Assembly: GCF_032190615.1 (NCBI RefSeq)
Contig: NZ_JAVLAT010000002.1
Coordinates: 1,106,001 to 1,170,000, forward strand
From: Brucella pseudogrignonensis
GTDB lineage: Bacteria > Pseudomonadota > Alphaproteobacteria > Rhizobiales > Rhizobiaceae
DNA: 64,000 nt
Direction of reading: 5' to 3'
The translations under genes and the position numbers were made by a program. The notes beneath the pieces are model-generated. The model was given only the letters and a program-made list of their open reading frames with translations, made no database searches and was not told the DNA's origin. Below are positions 35,567 to 44,384 of this stretch, piece by piece; positions within the stretch are counted from its first letter, which is position 1; every line of letters starts with the position of its first letter.

Positions 35567-35601
35567 AGAGCGGCCCTCCTGTATGAACAGTGAGCCGCTC
35601 T
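35567..35601 (-). terminator. Hairpin between potF and potG, likely partial terminator
   Basis: AGAGCGGC (35567-35574) pairs perfectly with GCCGCTCT (35594-35601), loop 19 nt. It lies after the potF stop and before potG. Such attenuators let the binding protein be made in excess over the membrane complex. There is no strong T-run. Confidence 0.55.
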
Positions 35602-35654
35602 CAATTTCAACGCTTAACGCGCCTCAGCTAGTAAGCTGTCTTACGATTTAACTA

Positions 35655-36758
35655 TTACTGGCCTGTGACAATCTTGGTCCAGGCGCGAGTAACATAGCGC
35701 TGTGTCTTCTGGTCATAAGGCGTTGGAACAAAAAGCTTTTTCAGCACATCCTCGCTTGGATAGATTTCTGGATCGTCCAGAATTTCCTTATCGATAAATT
35801 CCTGCGAAGCCTTGTTGCCGTTAGCATAGAAAACAAAGTTCGATGCCTTGGCAGCAACTTCCGGACGCATGATATAATTCATGAATTCAAGCGCTTCTGG
35901 CACATGCTTTGAATCAGCAGGGATTGCCATCTGGTCAAACCACATCAGCGCGCCTTCCTTCGGGATCGAATAACCGATCTCTACGCCCTGATTGGCTTTC
36001 TCCGCACGATCGCGCGCCTGAAAAATATCGCCTGAATAGCCCACTGCCATGCAGATGTCACCATTCGCGAGTGCGTTGATATATTCTGACGAATGGAACT
36101 TACGGATATTCGGCCGAATCTTGAGATAAAGTTCCTGCGCCTTTTCCATATCTTCCGGTGATGGAGAATTCGGATCAAGCCCGAGATAGTTCAGAGCCGG
36201 ACGCAGCATTTCGCTGGATGTATCCAGCAGGTAGATACCGCAATCCTTTAGCTTGGCCGAAATTTCCGGGTTGTAGAGAACGTCCCATGAATCAATTGTA
36301 TCCGTGCCGAGGATTTCTTTGATCTTGGCCTTGTTATAGCCAATGCCGGTGGTGCCCCACATGTAATTGATGGAATATTCGTTGCCCGGATCGTAGGTCG
36401 CGGCACGGGTCGAAATTTCGTCCCACATATTCTTCAGGTTTGGCAGTTTGTCTTTGTCGAGTTTCAGGAACACACCGGCCGGGATCTGGCGGCCAAGGAA
36501 CTCGCCCGATGGCACCACGAGATCATAACCGCTGCCACCAGCAAGAAGCTTGGTTTCCAGAATTTCGTTGGAATCATAAACGTCGTAAACGACCTTGATG
36601 CCGGTTTCTTTGGTGAAGTCCTTGAGGATCGAATCGTCGATATAATCCGACCAGTTATAAATATTGACCACCCGCTCTTGCGCGCTTGCGGGATATATGG
36701 CGGCGCTCACAAGGCCCGATACCATTGTTGTCGCCAGAAGAAAGGATTTCATCCTCAT
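35655..36758 (-). CDS. potF: Putrescine-binding periplasmic protein PotF
   Basis: A 367-residue binding protein. Signal peptide about residues 1-26 (KSFLLATTMVSGLVSAAIYPASAQ). The mature start RVVNIYNWSDYIDDSILKDFTKETGIKVVYDVYDSNE is the PotF/PotD signature, with the Trp-Ser-Asp-Tyr that clamps the polyamine. Start MRMKSF (36758) is used because GGAG lies 6 nt before it; the upstream ATG at 36770 overlaps that site. First gene of potFGHI; puuAB at 42944-45683 can consume the imported putrescine. Confidence 0.92.
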   Translation of the reverse strand: MRMKSFLLATTMVSGLVSAAIYPASAQERVVNIYNWSDYIDDSILKDFTKETGIKVVYDVYDSNEILETKLLAGGSGYDLVVPSGEFLGRQIPAGVFLKLDKDKLPNLKNMWDEISTRAATYDPGNEYSINYMWGTTGIGYNKAKIKEILGTDTIDSWDVLYNPEISAKLKDCGIYLLDTSSEMLRPALNYLGLDPNSPSPEDMEKAQELYLKIRPNIRKFHSSEYINALANGDICMAVGYSGDIFQARDRAEKANQGVEIGYSIPKEGALMWFDQMAIPADSKHVPEALEFMNYIMRPEVAAKASNFVFYANGNKASQEFIDKEILDDPEIYPSEDVLKKLFVPTPYDQKTQRYVTRAWTKIVTGQ

Positions 36759-36919
36759 CGCGTGCTCCATTCTGTACCGTAATTTCCGGTACAGCTTAAG
36801 GGTGGGTAAACTGTTTCACTCACTACCTTTTTAGATTGTGCAGCTTTCGTCAACCGGGTGATTTAAAGACGAACATAAAAAGTTGTGTTGTGAACTCTCG
36901 CATGCCAAATATTGTGGCT

Positions 36920-38326
36920 TCACTGAAAGTCGAAAGCTGACAATCCAGCCACCATTTCATCAAGTCCTAATGGACGCGTCAACGGTGGCTCCGCCCTTGT
37001 GATGCACCCTTGTCGTTCACAAAGCCGACAGACCGGACCGATTTCCGTGCGCGTGGTACAGTTTCCACCATAAATTGTCTCTGCTCCTGCATCGAGCGAA
37101 CAGCCGAGAAGAATGGCAGTACGTCGCGGGCGTTCATTGAAAGCCCCCTGCGGCCCTTCAAGCGTTCGCGCAATCGTCAAATAGCCGGAGCCATCGGGCA
37201 GTTCTGCTGGCTCCACCAGCACCTGCCCCGTTTGCGTGAATGCCGCATAGACTGGCAGTTTGGGGCACTGTCCGCCAAATCGCGTTGGAAACCCTTCCGC
37301 TCCCACCATATGAAGACGATTTCCAGCATGGTCAATTTCCATCAGAAAGAATGGTAATGCAGAATTACCTTGTCGTTGAAGCGTCGTAAGGCGGTTCGCT
37401 GCCTGCTGAAATGATACCCCAAAGCGCGAACGCAATACGTCGACATCATAACGCATCCGCACGGCGGTATCGCGAAATTGCCGATACGGCATCATCAGGG
37501 CCTGTGCCGCATAACGGGCCAGTTCAAAGCGCGCGATGCGCTTTGCTTCACTGGACGAGAGCTTCAGCCCTTCTATTTCAGCGCCGATCATCACCTGCAT
37601 ACGGATAAGCGCCGCCTCCATGGCAATTTCCTGCAACTGATCAAAGAGCGACAATCGCTCCGATATAAACAGCCGCTGCGAATGCCGGTCATAACGCCTG
37701 CGCCAGTTGGGCATGGTCGCGACGGGCAGCGTCCGCACAGTGATACCATGTTCGCGCCGGAGCCATTCTTTCAGCGCACTCGACAGGTCGCCCTCGGGCT
37801 TCAGCAGCGCGTAAAAACTTTCCGCCTCTTCTTCGATACGCGGATAATGATTGGGTCGCCGTGCCATAACATCGCGCACTTCATCAAGCGGCAACCGCGT
37901 CGCGGAAAGCTGCGCATCGCTGCCTTCGTGCGAAAGCAGTTGCGAGAGATCGGAAAGGCGCTGTTGTTGTTCGCGATAGGCGCGGTAAAGCTTGACGATC
38001 CCAGCGGCGGCATTCGGTGCAGCCTCGCCAATTTCCACCAATTCCTGATCGCCCGGCAATTCTCCTGTCAAAAGCGGATCAGAAAACACTTCCTTCAGGC
38101 CCGCAACTGTTGTGCCGCTTTCTGCCTGAAGACCGTCCAAATCAAGCTTGTAGACGCTGGCAAGCTTTAACAAAAGCTGCACCGTCAGCGGACGCTGATT
38201 GCGCTCAATGAGATTGAGATAAGAAGGCGAAATGCCAAGTGCTTCGGCCATGGACGTCTGCGTCAGACCGCGCTCGTTGCGGATACGCCTGATGCGTGGA
38301 CCAGCAAAAATCTTGCGTTCGCTCAT
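36920..38326 (-). CDS. XRE-family ScfR/RamB-type regulator of acetate/short-chain acyl metabolism
   Basis: A 468-residue regulator. HTH at about residues 8-65 (RIRRIRNERGLTQTSMAEALGISPSYLNLIERNQRPL), then an IrrE-like/M78 middle domain (residues about 160-290) lacking an obvious HExxH, and a C-terminal DUF2083 zinc-ribbon-like end with four cysteines (CTTRTEIGPVCRLCERQGC). Members sense acyl-CoA or acetate status and control isocitrate lyase and related genes. It is divergent from aceA. ATG 38326 follows GGAGG by 5 nt, so the longer frame from 38371 is not used. Confidence 0.87.
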   Translation of the reverse strand: MSERKIFAGPRIRRIRNERGLTQTSMAEALGISPSYLNLIERNQRPLTVQLLLKLASVYKLDLDGLQAESGTTVAGLKEVFSDPLLTGELPGDQELVEIGEAAPNAAAGIVKLYRAYREQQQRLSDLSQLLSHEGSDAQLSATRLPLDEVRDVMARRPNHYPRIEEEAESFYALLKPEGDLSSALKEWLRREHGITVRTLPVATMPNWRRRYDRHSQRLFISERLSLFDQLQEIAMEAALIRMQVMIGAEIEGLKLSSSEAKRIARFELARYAAQALMMPYRQFRDTAVRMRYDVDVLRSRFGVSFQQAANRLTTLQRQGNSALPFFLMEIDHAGNRLHMVGAEGFPTRFGGQCPKLPVYAAFTQTGQVLVEPAELPDGSGYLTIARTLEGPQGAFNERPRRTAILLGCSLDAGAETIYGGNCTTRTEIGPVCRLCERQGCITRAEPPLTRPLGLDEMVAGLSAFDFQ

Positions 38327-38572
38327 CAGGTCCTCCAAACCAACAGTGTTGAGTTTTACAACTCGTGACAAAATAGCTGCAAAGCCCTTCTATGACAATA
38401 TTTACAAATTTACAGATTGCCGCAGTCAATTTCCAGACAGCGTGACTTCAATTAACGGCTCGTTTTACTGGTTTTACTGGCCGTTCAAGCTCCACAGTTG
38501 TAAATCTAGTCACAGAAAGAGTGACAATAATTTGCTCTTGAAAAACTAATTAAAGCGTGAGGAGACACCGAA
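38327..38572. promoter_or_regulatory. Divergent scfR-aceA promoter region with repeated TGACAA elements
   Basis: A 246-bp region. Three copies of a TGACAA-type element followed by A/T bases occur at 38365-38374, 38392-38401 and 38521-38530, all in the same direction, and a small palindrome GAGTT-N4-AACTC lies at 38351-38364. These are candidate binding sites for the divergent regulator; RamB-type sites from other genera read differently, so this is only a suggestion. GAGGAGA lies 8 nt before the aceA ATG. Confidence 0.4.
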
Positions 38573-39862
38573 ATGACAGATTTTTACAGCCTTATCCCTT
38601 CGGCACCCAAAGGCCGCTTTGACGGCATTGAGCGTGCGCATACAGCCGAAGATGTGAAGAGGCTGCGCGGTTCGGTGGACATTAAGTATTCGCTGGCCGA
38701 GATGGGTGCAAATCGTCTGTGGAAGCTCATCCATGAAGAAGACTTCGTCAACGCGCTTGGTGCGCTCTCCGGCAATCAGGCGATGCAAATGGTTCGGGCT
38801 GGATTAAAGGCGATCTACCTTTCCGGTTGGCAGGTTGCGGCGGATGCGAACACGGCTTCAGCCATGTATCCCGACCAGTCGCTTTATCCGGCTAATGCAG
38901 CCCCTGAACTCGCCAAGCGCATCAACAAGACGTTGCAGCGTGCCGACCAAATTGAAACGGCGGAAGGCAAAGGACTCTCGGTCGATACGTGGTTTGCGCC
39001 AATTGTTGCCGATGCGGAAGCAGGCTTCGGTGGACCGCTGAATGCTTTCGAGATCATGAAGGCCTTCATCGAAGCGGGCGCTGCCGGTGTGCATTATGAA
39101 GACCAGCTGGCATCTGAAAAGAAGTGTGGTCATTTGGGTGGGAAGGTTTTGATACCGACTGCGGCCCATATCCGTAACCTCAATGCAGCACGCCTGGCTG
39201 CTGACGTCATGGGAACGGCCACACTGGTTATCGCCCGTACAGATGCGGAAGCCGCCAAGCTTCTAACCTCGGATATCGACGAACGCGACCAGCCTTTCGT
39301 TGATTACGATGCTGGCCGCACAGCGGAAGGCTTCTATCAGGTGAAGAACGGCATCGAGCCATGCATTGCCCGTGCGATTGCCTATGCGCCCTATTGCGAT
39401 CTGATCTGGATGGAAACGTCCAAGCCCGATCTGGAACAGGCTCGTCGCTTTGCGGAGGCCGTGCATAAGGCGCATCCGGGCAAGAAGCTCGCTTATAACT
39501 GCTCACCGTCGTTCAACTGGAAAAAGAACCTCGACGACGCAACGATTGCCAAGTTCCAGCGCGAGCTGGGTGCAATGGGCTATAAGTTTCAGTTCATCAC
39601 GCTGGCCGGTTTCCACCAGCTCAACTTCGGAATGTTCGAACTGGCACGCGGCTACAAGGATCGTCAGATGGCAGCCTATTCCGAGCTGCAACAGGCAGAA
39701 TTTGCAGCCGAAGCCCATGGCTACACCGCAACCAAACACCAGCGCGAAGTCGGCACTGGCTATTTCGATGCCGTATCACTCGCAATCACCGGCGGCCAGT
39801 CCTCGACAACCGCTATGAAGGAATCCACTGAAACAGCACAGTTCCGCCCGGCTGCGGAGTAA
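38573..39862 (+). CDS. aceA: Isocitrate lyase
   Basis: A 429-residue enzyme that splits isocitrate into glyoxylate and succinate, the first step of the glyoxylate shunt. The catalytic motif [10 protein letters not shown] is at about residues 183-192. Other family blocks are [43 protein letters not shown] (Mg ligands) and [13 protein letters not shown]. Length matches the short bacterial class (E. coli 434). Malate synthase is not in the window. The next gene begins 16 bp on and is probably cotranscribed up to the terminator at 40282. Confidence 0.96.
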   Translation: MTDFYSLIPSAPKGRFDGIERAHTAEDVKRLRGSVDIKYSLAEMGANRLWKLIHEEDFVNALGALSGNQAMQMVRAGLKAIYLSGWQVAADANTASAMYPDQSLYPANAAPELAKRINKTLQRADQIETAEGKGLSVDTWFAPIVADAEAGFGGPLNAFEIMKAFIEAGAAGVHYEDQLASEKKCGHLGGKVLIPTAAHIRNLNAARLAADVMGTATLVIARTDAEAAKLLTSDIDERDQPFVDYDAGRTAEGFYQVKNGIEPCIARAIAYAPYCDLIWMETSKPDLEQARRFAEAVHKAHPGKKLAYNCSPSFNWKKNLDDATIAKFQRELGAMGYKFQFITLAGFHQLNFGMFELARGYKDRQMAAYSELQQAEFAAEAHGYTATKHQREVGTGYFDAVSLAITGGQSSTTAMKESTETAQFRPAAE

Positions 39863-39878
39863 AAAAGGAGTTACGATA

Positions 39879-40115
39879 ATGGCTTCGATTGCACGTGTTA
39901 AGGAAAGAGCAGAAGAGCAATCAACCTCGATGAGCACTGATCAGCAAAGCGCGATCCGTATGCTTGCCAATGACCTGCACCGCCTCAACCAGTCGGTTAT
40001 GAAAGCAGTCGAGGCCGGTGTTTCCGTTGAGCTGGTCCGCTCTGCGCGTCATCATGGTGGCGAAGGCAATTGGGGTGATCTGCTAATACCAGTAATCGTT
40101 ACCCGCAACCCGTGA
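39879..40115 (+). CDS. Small conserved-looking protein cotranscribed with aceA
   Basis: A 78-residue protein without signal peptide or membrane segment. AAGGAG lies 8 nt before the ATG and the gene starts 16 bp after aceA, so it is translated from the same message. The central helix (SAIRMLANDLHRLNQSVMKAVEAGVSVELVRSARHH) is charged and amphipathic, followed by a short GEGNWGDLLIPVIV end. I do not recognise a named family. Position suggests a link with acetate growth; the role is unknown. Confidence 0.75.
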   Translation: MASIARVKERAEEQSTSMSTDQQSAIRMLANDLHRLNQSVMKAVEAGVSVELVRSARHHGGEGNWGDLLIPVIVTRNP

Positions 40116-40281
40116 CGCTTACCATCGCAAGCTTGGTCGCCACCTTGCTTTTCACTTCGACAAGGCTGCAGCGGCGGAAAAAATTAAGGATACAAGCCGC
40201 ATTTCGGTCATTTCATCCAAAGAACATATATTAGCACTTGATATACCACTTCATCCATGTTGGACTAACCCAACTGACCTC

Positions 40282-40313
40282 CCCGGCTGGCTCTGCCAGT
40301 CGGGTTCTTTTTT
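40282..40313 (+). terminator. Intrinsic terminator of the aceA transcript
   Basis: CCCGGCTGGC (40282-40291) pairs with GCCAGTCGGG (40295-40304) with one G-U pair and a 3-nt loop, followed by TTCTTTTTT. It abuts the 3' end of the bestrophin pseudogene on the other strand. Confidence 0.88.
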
Positions 40314-41235
40314 ACATGAGCAGATAACCTCTCGGCTGCGGTAGATCTGGCAAATCTATTTTGCCCAGCGCTTCACGCAGATTGATCTCAACGGTATCCG
40401 CAATCGCGCCGATCGGCAGATCATTGGGCAGCGTGCCAAAGGGTTCTTCAAGCTCATCGCCAAGCGCATCAAGGCCAAAGAAAGTATAGGCGACCAGCGT
40501 GGTCGCAAAAGGCGCTCCCCAGCCGAGCATATCTGCAAATCCAAACGGAATGAAAAAGCAAAACAAATAAGCTGTACGATGCAAAAGAAGCGTGTAGCCA
40601 AATGGTACCGGTGTAAAGCGCAACCGCTCAGAAGCTGCTTGCACCTCGGAAAGGCTGTTAACCGACGCATTCAGCGTCTGAAAATCAATCGCACCAATGT
40701 GCCCTTGACCGCGCAGCTCCGCAAGCAACACGCCAATCTTGCGTAAAATGTAATCCGGTCCATTGCGGCTGACTGCAAAGGCCTTTTGTTCATCAACACT
40801 CAGCCACTTGTGCGATTGTGCCTGACCATCCTCTGGCCGAAGATGCGGCACCATCGACTGCACGAACGCCATTCACACAATCAAGAAGCTTCGCGCGCAC
40901 GCCTTGCTTACCCGGCATTTGGTCCAATACCATTGTCTCGCGCGCAAAGCTACGTGCCACATGGACAAGTTTAACCCAGACTTTGCGCGCCTCCCCCCAG
41001 CGGTCATAACAGGCATTGTTGCGAAAGCCCAGGAAGATGGAAGCGCGATGCCAAGCAACGCGAAAGCTGTGCTATTGTTGAATGCTGGAACCCAGCCGGG
41101 AAATGTGCGATGCGCCCAGACTACGACGAGCGACAGCAAGAAGACCGCAATGATTTGTGGCAATATCCGCGTTACAATGGAGCCTTTGAGGATAAAGAAT
41201 AATTTCCACAACGGCGGACGCGAACGGACAATCGT
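40312..41235 (-). pseudogene. Bestrophin-family channel gene with lost start and two frameshifts
   Basis: Reading in the right frames restores a bestrophin-like protein: IVRSRPPLWKLFFILKGSIVTRILPQ, then LLGIAL, IFLGFRNNACYDRW, LDQMPGKQGVRAKLLDCVN, AFVQSMVPHLRPEDGQ and the C-terminal DALGDELEEPFGTLPNDLPI signature. Three lesions: the expected ATG before IVRSR reads ACG (41233-41235), one base is missing near 41045 between GIAL and IFLG, and one base is extra near 40870 between DCVN and AFVQ. The two open pieces (40873-41211 and 40312-40872) are what remains. A sequencing error would have to hit three times, so real decay is likelier. Confidence 0.8.
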
Positions 41236-41398
41236 TTCAATGCATATCCCAGAATGTTATCGGCTTTGCTTTATAGTCTTTGCCCCTCTTCGTCGACCAC
41301 TACACGTAAACCCTTGATCAAATCTTGATGCTTTCTTAACAATCGCGGTCAATAAGCTCGGCATATTATATCGTTGGAAAACGCAATAAGGAGTTCTT

Positions 41399-41815
41399 AT
41401 GTCTATTCAATCGCTTGTCGACACGGTCGCACACCGGGTCAATATCGATCAGCCGCTTGCAGAAAAATTGACCGGTTCAGTTTTTTCCGTGCTGCAACAC
41501 AGCACGCCGGAAATCGGTGAAAAAGTTTTCAAGCTTTTGCCCGATGCGAAACCTTTGGCCGAAAACCATGACGTGCTCGCGACTGGGAATAGCGGTGTTC
41601 TGAGCGTCTTCTCCGGGCTGATGGACACGATTGCCGGGGAAAAGATGAGTGCATTGCTCAAAGCCGCTGCCAGCCTGCGTACAAGTGGTCTCTCGAGCGA
41701 GCAGATCACCAATGCAGGAAATCAGGTGTTTCTCTATATTCGTGACCGTGATCCAGCTCTGGTGGACCAGCTGATTATCTCGGCGCCATCTATTAAAGAG
41801 CATTTCGGACTTTAA
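41399..41815 (+). CDS. Uncharacterised 138-residue protein
   Basis: AAGGAG sits 6 nt before the ATG. The protein is mostly helical, with no signal peptide and no membrane span. It has VDTVAHRVNIDQPLAEKLTGSVFSVLQ at the start, a Gly-rich GLMDTIAGEKMSALLKAA middle and SSEQITNAGNQVFLYIRDRDPALVDQLIISAP at the end. The alternating helix pattern recalls small DUF2780/DUF2267-like proteins, but I cannot assign it. A GC-rich inverted repeat (GCGCGCC/GGCGCGC) follows the stop within 35 bp. It is convergent with the beta-lactamase gene. Confidence 0.75.
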   Translation: MSIQSLVDTVAHRVNIDQPLAEKLTGSVFSVLQHSTPEIGEKVFKLLPDAKPLAENHDVLATGNSGVLSVFSGLMDTIAGEKMSALLKAAASLRTSGLSSEQITNAGNQVFLYIRDRDPALVDQLIISAPSIKEHFGL

Positions 41816-41858
41816 ACCGACAGCGCGCCATCAAAAAACAGACGGCGCGCACTGCAGA

Positions 41859-42686
41859 CTATTTGAGCGTCTTTTCCAGGATCGAAAATTGTTCGTCACG
41901 TGTAACAGGCCCCATACCGCTGCCTTTCGCTGGTATGTTGCGGTTTAGGCGTACGAATACGACCCTCTCATCGCCTTTTTCTGCCCATCCAACATACCAG
42001 CCGAACTGCCGACGCCGGTCGGGCTTGCCTTTTGGACCAATTTCAAAGGCCGAGCCGGTTTTGCCATGAGCTGTCCAGCCGTTTGAAAGCTTATGGATCG
42101 GCAGAATAGCCATGGTTTTATTTATTGAAGCTTCCGAGAACGGTAGCTTGTTATTGAGCATTTTCATGAGAAAGTCCGCCTGCTCATTGGGCGATATCGT
42201 CAGGGACGAGGAAATCCATGAGCGTAACATGCCATTATTTTTGCCCGGATCGCCACTCAGATCACGATTGCCGTAGTTGAGCTGGTCTGTGTATTCCTGA
42301 AACTTTTCTTTCCCGAGTTTCCGCGTAAGCTCCTGTGAGAACCAGACGACGGATTGATCTTCCCAGTAGGTCGGATCGACAGATTGTTTCCAGGATTCAC
42401 GCCATGCAGGATAACCCTCCTTGTAAGGCCAGGACGGATTGTGGCTATCTTTTAATATGCCGCTTTCAAACCCCATCAGCGCCAACGGAACTTTAAAAGT
42501 TGAAGCCGGACTGTTGCGCTTGTCACAAATCGCGCCTTCTTTGGCGATGACCTCTCCGCTCTTTGCGTTAAGAATAATCATGCAAGTGAGTTTTTGATCA
42601 GCAGCCATTGCTTGGTCTTGCATAGCAAGAGTTGCAAACGAAAGACCGCCTGCAATTCCAAGCGCAACTCGAAACGATCTTTGCAT
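41859..42686 (-). CDS. Class D (OXA-type) serine beta-lactamase
   Basis: A 275-residue periplasmic enzyme that opens the beta-lactam ring. Signal peptide about residues 1-28 (ends DQAMAAD). The active-site motifs are complete: STFK (about 62-65, nucleophile Ser and carboxylated Lys), SVV in EDQSVVWFSQ, YGN in QLNYGNRD, and KTG in AHGKTGSAFE, with WYVGW downstream. ATG 42686 follows AGGAG at 9 nt; the longer frame has no such site. The gene is alone, with no integron, IS or divergent regulator beside it, so it looks like a resident chromosomal OXA. Spectrum cannot be read from this. Confidence 0.94.
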   Translation of the reverse strand: MQRSFRVALGIAGGLSFATLAMQDQAMAADQKLTCMIILNAKSGEVIAKEGAICDKRNSPASTFKVPLALMGFESGILKDSHNPSWPYKEGYPAWRESWKQSVDPTYWEDQSVVWFSQELTRKLGKEKFQEYTDQLNYGNRDLSGDPGKNNGMLRSWISSSLTISPNEQADFLMKMLNNKLPFSEASINKTMAILPIHKLSNGWTAHGKTGSAFEIGPKGKPDRRRQFGWYVGWAEKGDERVVFVRLNRNIPAKGSGMGPVTRDEQFSILEKTLK

Positions 42687-42943
42687 TAATGAAATCTCCT
42701 GAAAAATCAATTTGGTAATTATTTACCGAAACATGGCGCCAAGATTACAGGAAAATGGCAATTCACACATTTATGCAATAAGCATACAATGAATGTTGCG
42801 GAAGGGCGTCGAACATCCGACGAATGTCGCCACTGAGCAAATTTTTTCTCGATATTTAATGCGGTTATTGCTCAAAGGTTATTTGTCATTGCCGCATGTC
42901 CCCGCTATCATGCACATACAAGAAATCATTTTTTTGGTGTTGG

Positions 42944-44374
42944 ATGTCTGCTGATACGACGGAAAAGAAGGTAACGCGTGCGCCGCGTCGCCGTACCCCG
43001 CCTCATGTCAAATCGCTTCGTGGCGTGAAGAACTGGAAGCAAGCCACCGAATGGCTGGCATGGCGCGACATCGAAGACATTGAATGCATCACACCAGATC
43101 AGGCGGGCGTTGCCCGTGGCAAGATGATGCCATCGAAAAAATTTACGTCGAACACGTCGCTGGCGCTACCTTCGGCTGTGTTTATGACCACAATTTCGGG
43201 CGATTACCCGGAAGATGGCCATGGCTTCCAGTATCCGGAAGATGATGGCGATCTGCGGCTCCTCCCTGATCTGTCAACCCTTTCCGCTGTACCGTGGGAA
43301 ACTGATGCGACGGCGCAGGTTATCTGCGATCTGGTCTATCAGGATGGACGTGCGGTTGAATTCACTCCGCGAAACGTGCTGCGCTCGGTCGTGGCTGCTT
43401 ATAGCAAACGCGGCCTCAAGCCCGTCGTAGCCCCGGAAATCGAATTCTATCTGGTACGTAAAAACCCGGACCCGGATTATCCGCTCACCCCACCCGTTGG
43501 CCGTTCTGGCCGCGCAATTGGCGGCGGACAGGGCTATTCGATTGCAGGCGTCAATGAATTCGACGAATTGATCGACGACATTTACCACTTCTCGGAAGGC
43601 CAAGGCCTTGAGATCGATACACTGATCCACGAAGAAGGTGCAGCCCAGCTTGAAATCAACCTGCGCCACGGTGATCCGGTTGAACTGGCCGATCAGGTCT
43701 TCCTGTTCAAACGCACCATTCGCGAAGCAGCTCTCAAGCACGATATGTATGCTACCTTCATGGCTAAGCCTATTCAGGGCCAGCCGGGATCGGCCATGCA
43801 TATACACCAGTCGATTGTCGATAAGAAAACTGGTCGCAACATCTTCTCCAATGAAGACGGTTCGGAAAGCGAAGCCTTCCGCCACTTCATCGGCGGCATG
43901 CAGCGCCACGTCCCCAATGCGCTTGTGATGTTTGCGCCTTATGTGAACTCCTATCGTCGTCTGACGCCATCGGCTTCGGCTCCGGTCAATGTGAAATGGG
44001 GTTATGACAACCGCACGACCGCATTCCGCGTGCCGCGTTCCGAACCGGGCGGTCGCCGCGTTGAAAACCGTATTCCATCGTCGGATGCAAACCCTTATCT
44101 GGCATTGGCAGCGTCGCTTGCTTGCGGTCTGATTGGTCTGGTCAACAAAATCGAGGCGGATCAGCCCGCATCAACCAGCGTCAACACCAAGGAAATTGAC
44201 CTGCCTCGCGGCCTGATTGATGCGGTGGAGCTGTTTGAAAACGATCAAGAATTGCGCAACCTGTTTGGCAGTTCATTCGTCACGACTTACGCGGCAATCA
44301 AGCGTGCCGAGTTTGAAACCTTCATGGAAGTTATCAGCCCGTGGGAGCGCGAGTTCCTGCTGCTCAACGTCTGA
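42944..44374 (+). CDS. puuA: Glutamine-synthetase-family ligase, probable gamma-glutamylputrescine synthetase
   Basis: A 476-residue GS-fold enzyme. ATG 42944 (MSADTTEKK) is chosen; the frame upstream reads through non-coding sequence. Signatures: APEIEFYL (metal Glu), IDTLIHEEGAAQLEINLRHGD, GSAMHIHQS (nucleotide/His loop), NVKWGYDNRTTAFRVP and RVENRIPSSDANPYLALAA. PuuA joins glutamate to putrescine with ATP, the first step of the Puu pathway. puuB is 10 bp downstream and potFGHI 6 kb away. GS-like relatives use other amines, but the PuuB partner makes polyamine breakdown the best call. Confidence 0.86.
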   Translation: MSADTTEKKVTRAPRRRTPPHVKSLRGVKNWKQATEWLAWRDIEDIECITPDQAGVARGKMMPSKKFTSNTSLALPSAVFMTTISGDYPEDGHGFQYPEDDGDLRLLPDLSTLSAVPWETDATAQVICDLVYQDGRAVEFTPRNVLRSVVAAYSKRGLKPVVAPEIEFYLVRKNPDPDYPLTPPVGRSGRAIGGGQGYSIAGVNEFDELIDDIYHFSEGQGLEIDTLIHEEGAAQLEINLRHGDPVELADQVFLFKRTIREAALKHDMYATFMAKPIQGQPGSAMHIHQSIVDKKTGRNIFSNEDGSESEAFRHFIGGMQRHVPNALVMFAPYVNSYRRLTPSASAPVNVKWGYDNRTTAFRVPRSEPGGRRVENRIPSSDANPYLALAASLACGLIGLVNKIEADQPASTSVNTKEIDLPRGLIDAVELFENDQELRNLFGSSFVTTYAAIKRAEFETFMEVISPWEREFLLLNV

Positions 44375-44384
44375 CCGGTTCCAC

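Noticed and set aside
37478..38170. 230-codon plus-strand frame inside the ScfR-type gene
   Set aside because: Antisense shadow of a well-supported regulator.
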